NCBI GenBank assembly: GCA_025363695.1
Contig: JANYDI010000166.1
Location: 1-5,000, forward strand
Direction of reading: 5' to 3'
Source: Opitutia bacterium
Lineage (GTDB): Bacteria > Verrucomicrobiota > Verrucomicrobiia > Opitutales > JANYDI01
Length of the DNA: 5,000 nt
Part shown: positions 1 to 4,381 of the stretch, in pieces
Numbering within the stretch: position 1 is the first letter of the stretch
How the letters are laid out: every line of letters begins with the position of its first letter
Notes under the pieces: generated by a model
What the model was told of the DNA's origin: nothing
Databases searched by the model: none
What the model saw: only the letters and a program-made list of their open reading frames with translations
Program-made: the position numbers and the translations under genes

Positions 1-228
1 CCCAGGCCTGCGTCGGTCACGTGGTCGCAACCATGCAGATCAAGGTGTTGCAACTGGGTTAATCCCGCCAGCACCCCAAGGCCTGCGTCGGTCACGTGGT
101 CGCAACCATGCAGATCAAGGTGTTGCAACTGGGTTAATCCCGCCAGCACCCCAAGGCCTGCGTCGGTCACGTGGTGGCAACCATTCAAATTGAGGTGCTG
201 CAACTGGGTCAACCTCGTCAGGTACGCT
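1..228 (-). repeat. 75-bp tandem repeats encoding 25-residue LRR units
   Basis: Positions 4-78 and 79-153 are identical over all 75 bases. A third unit starting at 154 has the same period but diverges after about 20 bases. Each unit encodes one leucine-rich repeat, so the array keeps the frame. Identity including third codon positions indicates a recent duplication or gene conversion inside the F-box/LRR gene. The array may continue beyond the left edge. Confidence 0.95.
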
Positions 229-905
229 ATGCCTGTATCGGTCACTTGGCTGCAGCCACGCAGATCAAGGTGTTGCAACGGGGGCAACTCCGCCACGATT
301 TTTAGCCATGCATCGGTCACTTGGTGGCAGCAAGCCAGATTGAGGCGCTTCAAGCTTTTTGGCAAAAACGCTAGCCCTGTATGGGTTATTTTTTGATTAT
401 TACGTAAATCAAAAATCTCCAGCTGCGTTAATCCAGGCGCCAGGGTTTCTAGGTCTGAATCCTTCCATTGACAGTCAGAGAGTTGCAGGGGCAGCTGAAA
501 TGATTGCACACGTGTTTCTTGTGCTTTAATATGGGTGTTTTCATACTTATATTGATAGCTGAATATCACATCCATCGGTGCATTAAAGTTCAGATGACCA
601 CGATGCTCAAAAATCCTCCTAAGTCCCTCGATATTATGTAGCCTCACTGATTTTAACGAAGGCCTTAAGGAGCACAGATTTTTATTTGCGAGTGATAAAT
701 TTACTTTATCTGGCAACTCTGTGAGATATCCATAAATCATCTCTATGACTTCCGGAGGCAGTTGTTCCAAAGGGAAGTCTGTAGTGCTTGTGTTTTCCTG
801 AGGGAGTGAGGGCGTAAGCTGCGTTGTTTCCGCAACGCCGTCCATCGCCAGGGTGCGCGTAGCTAGGTAAAAAGCGGCGAGCAGGTAAAGTGTTTTTATT
901 ATCAT
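1..905 (-). CDS. F-box-like / cysteine-containing leucine-rich-repeat protein (3' end outside window)
   Basis: The minus-strand frame is open from an ATG at 905-903 to the window edge, giving 301 codons and no stop. Residues 1-20 (MIIKTLYLLAAFYLATRTLA) look like a Sec signal peptide. Residues about 46-82 match the F-box consensus: LEQLPPEVIEMIYGYL followed by LPDKVNLSLANKNLCSL. From about residue 155 there are at least six leucine-rich repeats of about 25 residues of the cysteine-containing type, such as LTQLQHLDLHGC followed by DHVTDAGL. F-box/LRR proteins in eukaryotes are substrate adaptors of SCF ubiquitin ligases. Amoeba-associated chlamydiae and Legionella carry many as presumed effectors. 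I infer a secreted host-interaction protein; substrate unknown. Start uncertain: the second ATG (845-843, residue 21) would remove the signal peptide, and neither start has a clear ribosome binding site. The gene is separated from the flagellar operon by repeats and is probably its own transcription unit. Confidence 0.9.
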   Translation of the reverse strand, partial: MIIKTLYLLAAFYLATRTLAMDGVAETTQLTPSLPQENTSTTDFPLEQLPPEVIEMIYGYLTELPDKVNLSLANKNLCSLRPSLKSVRLHNIEGLRRIFEHRGHLNFNAPMDVIFSYQYKYENTHIKAQETRVQSFQLPLQLSDCQWKDSDLETLAPGLTQLEIFDLRNNQKITHTGLAFLPKSLKRLNLACCHQVTDAWLKIVAELPPLQHLDLRGCSQVTDTGIAYLTRLTQLQHLNLNGCHHVTDAGLGVLAGLTQLQHLDLHGCDHVTDAGLGVLAGLTQLQHLDLHGCDHVTDAGL

Positions 906-910
906 GGTAC

Positions 911-938
911 ATTATATATTAGGGCGTGTGATCAATTA
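911..938 (-). promoter_or_regulatory. Possible sigma-70-type promoter of the F-box/LRR gene
   Basis: On the minus strand a perfect TATAAT lies at 916-911. A weak -35-like TTAATT lies 17 bases further upstream (938-933), inside the terminal repeat of the neighbouring palindromic element. The -10 box ends only 5 bases before the ATG at 905. Transcription from it would therefore be almost leaderless for that start, or would leave about 60 bases ahead of the alternative ATG at 845. The local DNA is AT-rich, so a chance TATAAT is quite possible. Confidence 0.35.
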
Positions 939-1270
939 ACTAAGCTTAAAACCACAAAATGAGAGCCCTGTAGGGGCGAATGCTTGTCAGCCCAGGGCTT
1001 TAGCCCTGGGTTTACGGGTAAAAAACAAACTAGAGCCCTGTAAGGGCGATTCATTAAAATGTATCAAAACCTTGTTAAATATGTTCTGTATATCAAATTA
1101 TATGAATCGCCCCTGTAGGGCTCAAAAATCTTTTTTCCATGCCAAACCCAGGGCTAAAGCCCTGGGCTGACAAGAAGTCGCCCCTTCTGGGCTCTCATTT
1201 TGTGGTTTTAATCAAAAATTAAGATAAAAATGTCATCAAAACTAGTTTGGCTTAATTGATCACACGCCCT
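921..1270. mobile_element. 350-bp MITE-like palindromic element
   Basis: The ends are perfect 19-bp inverted repeats: AGGGCGTGTGATCAATTAA at 921-939 and its complement at 1252-1270. Inside are further paired arms: 946-968 with 1189-1211 (23 bp perfect), 983-1013 with 1144-1174 (31 bp perfect), and 1033-1053 with 1103-1123 (18 of 21). A GAGCCCTGTAGGGGCGA-like motif occurs four times (962-981, 1032-1051, 1104-1123 inverted, 1177-1195 inverted). The 20-bp hairpin CCCAGGGCTTTAGCCCTGGG occurs once per arm. No transposase or other ORF is present. ATT flanks both ends (918-920 and 1271-1273) and could be a 3-bp target duplication, but this is weak. I infer a non-autonomous, REP/MITE-type element; family unknown. 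Confidence 0.75.
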
Positions 1271-1285
1271 ATTCGAATTGCCTTG

Positions 1286-1409
1286 GAATGGGAGTTTTAG
1301 CGGAGGAATTTTGAGTGCGGACAAGGAACCTAGCGCGACGTGTGCTACAGCACTCGAGCGCGAAGGTGACACAGTCCCCGCTCAAAAGACCCCGCTAAAA
1401 CTCCCATTC
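1286..1409. repeat. Composite palindrome A (18-bp perfect outer arms, GGAC...GTCC core)
   Basis: Outer arms 1286-1303 (GAATGGGAGTTTTAGCGG) and 1392-1409 are perfectly complementary over 18 bp. Inside them TTTTGAG (1309-1315) pairs with CTCAAAA (1381-1387), and GGAC (1319-1322) pairs with GTCC (1374-1377). The core begins GGACAAGGAA and holds a smaller hairpin around GTGCTACAGCAC (1332-1343). It shares the layout, the core start and a GTTTTAG in the outer arm with the palindrome at 4269-4381, but the arm sequences otherwise differ. It lies between the 350-bp element and the end of flgN. No coding capacity is evident. Together with its neighbours it fills the 562-bp gene-free stretch 906-1467. 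Confidence 0.8.
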
Positions 1410-1445
1410 GGGGATCCAAGGGGATCACGGCTCCCCTTGGCCCTT
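1410..1445 (-). repeat. 36-bp GC-rich hairpin repeat, copy 1
   Basis: On the minus strand this begins AAGGGCCAAGGGGAGC and ends GGATCCCC. The same start and end occur at 4111-4146 on the plus strand, with a few differences in the middle. The unit folds on itself (AAGGGGA with TCCCCTT). It directly adjoins palindrome A and lies 22 bases past the flgN stop, so it could help stop transcription. It lacks a T-run, so it is not a standard intrinsic terminator. Confidence 0.7.
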
Positions 1446-1467
1446 AATTCAAGGCAGCGTCAAAGGT

Positions 1468-1938
1468 TCAGATAAGCCTCTCATTGAAACAGGGCTTGAG
1501 GGTGCGTAGAATATTTTCAGTCACCTCATTGGCTCGAGCCAGGAGGATTTGGTTATGTGAGACTTTGCGCTGGATGCGTTGCGTAAGTTGAAGCAGTTCA
1601 TCAATGAGCTTGTGTACGAGGGGCTGAGGGGCTTGCGGGGATTGACTTAATATATCGATTAAATTCCCTTCCTCGCCCATGAGTAGCTCCCGGGAAAGCT
1701 GCCGCGTGAGGTGTTCGCGTTCACAGCGCAGCCGATCATTCGCCGTTACTTGGCTATTAATGGCGTGATTGATGGCGGCGAGCTGACTGATTTGTCTTTT
1801 AAAGATACAGTTTTGTTGCTGGTCTAACAGTTGGTACAGCATGCCATGTTCTATCAGCTCGGATCGGAGGATGTTCACGAGTAATTCCCAGTTTTTCTGG
1901 GAGTTATCTGCGGGAGGTTTATGGAGGTTAATCATCAT
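1468..1938 (-). CDS. flgN: FlgN-family flagellar export chaperone
   Basis: The 156-residue product is almost entirely predicted helix and lacks a signal peptide or membrane segment. Near the N-terminus it has the FlgN-like WELLVNILRSELIEHGMLYQLL. A charged central helix follows (INSQVTANDRLRCEREHL), and the C-terminal helix contains SHNQILLARANEVTENIL, where FlgN proteins keep an N-x-x-LL pattern. FlgN is a cytoplasmic chaperone that binds the hook-filament junction proteins FlgK and FlgL and delivers them to the flagellar export apparatus. The length is close to the usual 140-160. ATG 1938-1936 overlaps the TGA of the flgJ reading frame as ATGA, so translation is probably coupled; the next ATG (1935) is an alternative. 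No Shine-Dalgarno is visible. It is the last flagellar gene before the repeats. The family call rests on pattern and context, as FlgN is poorly conserved. Confidence 0.8.
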   Translation of the reverse strand: MMINLHKPPADNSQKNWELLVNILRSELIEHGMLYQLLDQQQNCIFKRQISQLAAINHAINSQVTANDRLRCEREHLTRQLSRELLMGEEGNLIDILSQSPQAPQPLVHKLIDELLQLTQRIQRKVSHNQILLARANEVTENILRTLKPCFNERLI

Positions 1939-2159
1939 GGCGTATTTTTTTTAGCGTTTTTTTTTGAAAATTGCAGAGGCTTGGACGCGCTCAAGGTTGC
2001 GGCTAGGGTGTCAGCCATCCAATCGCGATGAACACTTTTTTGGGTTTCAGAGGCGGTATCATCCGTCTCAAAAATGGGTTTGAGGGCTTCCTTGAGGTAG
2101 TTGCGCAGGATTAGAGGCGTCGTGGGCTTGGGATAGGCGTTGGGTTTTTTCTTCCTTGC
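1935..2159 (-). pseudogene. flgJ: FlgJ-like rod-binding protein, 3' part in the shifted frame
   Basis: This frame has no usual start codon: it opens just after a TAA at 2162-2160 and runs 74 codons to TGA 1937-1935. It encodes LRNYLKEALKPIFETDD, then DWMADTLAATLSASKPLQF and a lysine-rich tail. That resembles the C-terminal half of the FlgJ N-terminal (rod-binding) domain, where a methionine- and leucine-rich helix is followed by a D-x-x-LA...-K-x-L pattern. It ends in an ATGA overlap with flgN, as expected for a genuine operon gene. It joins the 5' part (2280 to about 2146) if one base is skipped, most simply in the run of six A (2150-2145 on the plus strand), giving a 114-residue protein. 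I cannot tell whether this is a true mutation, slippage or a sequencing error. Confidence 0.65.
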
Positions 2160-2280
2160 TTAAGCTTTTGTCGTAGAGCACCTTGTTGAGCGCTGAGGGT
2201 TGGGTAAAATAAAGGGGAGTCTTTCCAAAAAGACTCAAGCTGTGCAGCAAAAAGCATGCTAGGATAAGTTTATTACGCAT
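2068..2280 (-). CDS. flgJ: FlgJ-like rod-binding protein, 5' part
   Basis: As written this ORF gives 70 residues from ATG 2280-2278. It overlaps the end of flgI by 8 bases (CATGCGTAA), which supports this start over the longer in-frame one at 2325. The N-terminus MRNKLILACFLLHSLSLFG looks like a Sec signal peptide, followed by TPLYFTQPSALNKVLYDKSL. After about residue 45 the frame continues as TQRLSQAHDASNPAQ to a TGA at 2070-2068. The FlgJ-like sequence continues in the other frame down to flgN. FlgJ binds rod subunits in the periplasm and acts as the rod cap. Single-domain forms without the muramidase are usual outside gammaproteobacteria. A cleavable signal peptide is not typical of FlgJ, which in enterics leaves through the flagellar export system. 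The gene call depends mainly on operon position. Confidence 0.6.
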   Translation of the reverse strand: MRNKLILACFLLHSLSLFGKTPLYFTQPSALNKVLYDKSLSKEEKTQRLSQAHDASNPAQLPQGSPQTHF

Positions 2281-3448
2281 GGATGAGTTCCGCATTGAGG
2301 GCTCCCGCTTGTTTAATGGCTTCAAGAATAGGCATCATTTCGCGCACAGAGACGCCCAAGGCGTTCATGGCAGCAGCAAAACGTTCAATGGTTGGAAAAT
2401 CATCCATGATGGTAAAGCCGCCTGCTACTTCGTTTACGCCGGTTTGGGTCGAATGGGTAACGGTCGTTTTCCCACCTTGGGATAACGCATTGGGTTGGCT
2501 AACGTCCGAGTTGGAGGTCACGGATATGGTCAAGGAGCCATGGCTTACCGCTACTTTGCAGATGCGAACGTTGGGGGTGGCCACGATGGTGCCTGTGCGT
2601 TCGTTGACAATGATGCGTGCAGACAGGTTGGTCTGGGTTTCTATTTGGCCTAAGGCAGCGATAAAATTGACGATCTGGCCTTCAAAATTTTTGGGAATAC
2701 AGACATGTACGTTGGAGGCATTTTGGGCCATAGCTTGCGCGGGGTAGTGTTGATTGATGGCGTCTGCAACGCGTACCGCTGAAGTGAAGTCAGGGTTACG
2801 CAGCTGCAGGTTGATTCCAGAAAATAAATCAAAATCACTTTTAATTTCTCGCTCAACAATGGCTCCTGCGGAAATCATGCCCACGGTGGGGTGATTTTTC
2901 TGGACGCTAGCGCCGCCGGCGCCTTCGCTTCCCGCAAAAAACCCGCCTACCGCAATGGGGCCCTGAGCAACGGCGTAGACTTGGCCGTCAGCGCCCTTGA
3001 GGGGAGCTTGCATCAGAACGCTGCCTTGTAGGCTTTTGGCGTCTCCGATGGAAGAGACCATGACGTCGATGCGCGTACCCTCTCTAATAAAGGGTCCAAT
3101 ATTGGCCGTAAGCATGACGGCTGCCACGTTTTTACTCTTTATGGCTTCAGGGGCTACTTTGATGTCAAAGTGCTTGAGGACATTGGCTAATCCAGCATTG
3201 GTGAAGTCGAGCTTGCTGTCGCCTGTGCCTGCTAATCCGGTAACAATACCATAGCCAACCAACTGATTGTCTCGGACGCCTCCAATGCTTGTAATGTCCT
3301 TGATCCGATAGGCGCATAGGGCCTGGGTAAGCGCCAGCAATAGCAGTAGCGCCAAAAACACGTGAGGCAACCACCAGCGGCGTTGGGCTGTTAAGCGCAG
3401 CCCCTTAAGCCTGGGCATCGGTGTGCTGTATTTTATATAACTTTCCAT
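2273..3448 (-). CDS. flgI: Flagellar P-ring protein FlgI
   Basis: The 391-residue product forms the periplasmic ring that bears the flagellar rod at the peptidoglycan. Family hallmarks run in order: after the signal peptide YRIKDITSIGGVRDNQLVGY, GIVTGLAGTGDS, then KNVAAVMLTANIGPF, IDVMVSSIGDAKSLQGS, APLKGADGQVYAVAQGP, INVNERTGTIVATPNV-like text (IIVNERTGTIVATPNV), and the C-terminal MNALGVSVREMMPILEAIK. The N-terminus has RRWW then a leucine-rich core ending LTQALCA, a clear signal peptide. I chose ATG 3448 because it follows the flgH stop by 7 bases. ATG 3418 (381 residues) would also keep the signal peptide and is possible; the longer frame to 3547 lies inside flgH and is unlikely. Neither start has a good Shine-Dalgarno, so coupling to flgH is probable. 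The stop overlaps the flgJ start. Confidence 0.97.
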   Translation of the reverse strand: MESYIKYSTPMPRLKGLRLTAQRRWWLPHVFLALLLLLALTQALCAYRIKDITSIGGVRDNQLVGYGIVTGLAGTGDSKLDFTNAGLANVLKHFDIKVAPEAIKSKNVAAVMLTANIGPFIREGTRIDVMVSSIGDAKSLQGSVLMQAPLKGADGQVYAVAQGPIAVGGFFAGSEGAGGASVQKNHPTVGMISAGAIVEREIKSDFDLFSGINLQLRNPDFTSAVRVADAINQHYPAQAMAQNASNVHVCIPKNFEGQIVNFIAALGQIETQTNLSARIIVNERTGTIVATPNVRICKVAVSHGSLTISVTSNSDVSQPNALSQGGKTTVTHSTQTGVNEVAGGFTIMDDFPTIERFAAAMNALGVSVREMMPILEAIKQAGALNAELIHA

Positions 3449-3455
3449 CAAAAAC

Positions 3456-4064
3456 TTAGCACAAGGGGTTGATTTGCTCATAGGCTCCACTGATGACGCC
3501 CCTGCGGCCGGCATTGGCGATAGAGCCTTCAGGGAAGAGGCGCACATTCAGATTGGCAACTTGGTTGGAGTTTACGGTGTTGTCGTGCTCGATGTCTTCA
3601 GGTCGGATGATGCCCGATACGACCGCGTACTGGGTTTCGCCGTCTATGCTCACGGTTCGGCTGCCTTCGACTACCAAATTGCGATTGGGGAGTTCATCAA
3701 TGACCATGACCACCATCAGGGTGCTGATTTTTCGGCTGTGATTGGTGTTTCCACTACTGGTAAAAGCATTATTCCCAGCAAAAACTACGCCAGGAAGTTG
3801 ACCGTTTTGGGTGAAGGCATTCGAGCCTTTTGGGCTAAACAAGAGCTGGCTGATCGTGTCATTGACGGCACTGGTTTTGGTTGACCCACGAGCAAGAATG
3901 TCGGTGAAGGTGCTTGTTTCCTCAATTCTGATCGTAAGCGGGTCTCCCACGCGCGCAGCTACGCGATTCCCAGCCAGCCCACGCTCGCTGTTCCCCTGGG
4001 TCCGCCATAGGGAGCTTGCCAGTAGGTTAAGGGGTAGCAGTAGGAGTGCGAGGTGGGATTTCAT
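3456..4064 (-). CDS. flgH: Flagellar L-ring protein FlgH
   Basis: The 202-residue product forms the outer-membrane ring of the flagellar basal body. Evidence: a short signal peptide (MKSHLALLLLPLNLLA), then SSLWR, AARVGDPLTIRIEETST, a serine/threonine-rich middle, LMVVMVIDELPNRNLVVEGS, VSGIIRPEDIEHDNTVNSNQ and a glycine-rich C-terminus RRGVISGAYEQ. The VGD-x-LTI-x-I and G-x-I-RP-x-DI...-V-S-x-x-VA motifs are typical of the family. The length is close to the usual 200-230. It lacks the lipobox cysteine after the signal peptide that makes enteric FlgH a lipoprotein; its only cysteine is the last residue. The upstream bases are pyrimidine-rich with no Shine-Dalgarno. Its start is 308 bp from the flgA stop, across repeats, whereas the next gene follows after 7 bases. 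Confidence 0.95.
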   Translation of the reverse strand: MKSHLALLLLPLNLLASSLWRTQGNSERGLAGNRVAARVGDPLTIRIEETSTFTDILARGSTKTSAVNDTISQLLFSPKGSNAFTQNGQLPGVVFAGNNAFTSSGNTNHSRKISTLMVVMVIDELPNRNLVVEGSRTVSIDGETQYAVVSGIIRPEDIEHDNTVNSNQVANLNVRLFPEGSIANAGRRGVISGAYEQINPLC

Positions 4065-4110
4065 GGGTGAAGTTTTAAGGGGAAGGGTGAAGGAAGGGAG
4101 GTAGCGTTAA

Positions 4111-4146
4111 AAGGGCCAAGGGGAGCTGGCTCCCCTTAGGATCCCC
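4111..4146 (+). repeat. 36-bp GC-rich hairpin repeat, copy 2
   Basis: Starts AAGGGCCAAGGGGAGC and ends GGATCCCC, the same as the minus-strand unit at 1445-1410. It folds as AAGGGGAGC-TG-GCTCCCCTT, a 9-bp stem with a 2-base turn. As with copy 1, a larger palindrome follows on the same side, although a different one. This suggests a modular repeat of which this unit is one end. Confidence 0.7.
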
Positions 4147-4149
4147 TTT

Positions 4150-4201
4150 CCGATAGGCGATTTTTAAAAATGCGATGCATTTTATAAAAATCGCCTATCG
4201 G
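4150..4201. repeat. Palindrome B, 52-bp near-perfect hairpin
   Basis: The outer arms CCGATAGGCGATTTTTA (4150-4166) and 4185-4201 are perfectly complementary over 17 bp. They continue as AAAATGC (4167-4173) with GCATTTT (4177-4183), leaving a 3-base loop GAT and one bulged A at 4184. That makes a stem of 24 pairs. It is not followed by a T-run on either strand, so it is not a standard terminator. It could fold in RNA or extrude as a cruciform. Confidence 0.85.
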
Positions 4202-4268
4202 GAAGCCTATACTAAGGCCTCCACAGATCGCTTTGCGATCGAAGAGGGCTGGAAGACGTGCTTTGAGC

Positions 4269-4381
4269 CCGTTTTAGGGGGGCATTGGGGCTTCGGACAA
4301 GGAATTGAAGTGCGTAGCGCACTACGGTGCGTGAGTCACTTCAAGGACGCCGTCCCAAGCCCCAATGCCCCCCTAAAACGG
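4269..4381. repeat. Composite palindrome C (25-bp perfect outer arms, GGAC...GTCC core)
   Basis: Outer arms 4269-4293 and 4357-4381 are perfectly complementary over 25 bp (starting CCGTTTTAGGGGGGCATTGG). With one mismatch they extend into GGAC (4295-4298) and GTCC (4352-4355). The core begins GGACAAGGAA, as in palindrome A. Inside it TTGAAGTG (4305-4312) pairs with CACTTCAA (4337-4344), and GTGCG-TAG-CGCAC (4310-4322) can form an alternative hairpin. The right arm overlaps the 3' end of flgA. This is probably the same repeat family as 1286-1409, with unrelated arms. Confidence 0.85.

Larger units (their letters stand above)
4065..4372. other. Gene-free gap between flgA and flgH, filled with inverted repeats
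   Basis: This 308-bp gap separates two genes that elsewhere are usually close together. From left to right it holds a pyrimidine-rich (minus strand) flgH leader (4065-4110), the 36-bp unit (4111-4146), an AT-rich hairpin (4150-4201), two small hairpins (4201-4222 with one mismatch; GATCGC/GCGATC at 4226-4240 inside CCTC/GAGG at 4219-4247), and most of palindrome C. I see no convincing promoter in it. Transcription from flgA into flgH would have to cross all these structures. Confidence 0.8.

Noticed and set aside
1..228. CRISPR-like array
   Set aside because: The 75-bp units are contiguous without spacers and encode an in-frame leucine-rich repeat.
1410..1445. Intrinsic terminator after flgN
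   Set aside because: A GC-rich hairpin is present but no T-run follows on the minus strand, so I list it only as a repeat.
1278..1475. 65-codon plus-strand ORF
   Set aside because: It runs straight through palindrome A and the 36-bp repeat into the end of flgN. Its sequence is explained by the repeats and resembles no protein I know.
2144..2152. Programmed -1 frameshift at A-AAA-AAC in flgJ
   Set aside because: The six A then C are present, but the zero-frame codon boundaries (GAA AAA ACC) do not match the required phase, and the needed shift is +1, not -1.
2279..4104. Several plus-strand ORFs opposite flgI and flgH
   Set aside because: They are antisense shadows of well-supported FlgI and FlgH coding sequence and show no family features of their own.
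4148..4158. Sigma-28-type -10 (CCGATAGG resembling GCCGATAA)
   Set aside because: No TAAA-like -35 lies at the right distance on either strand, and the match is part of the arm of palindrome B.
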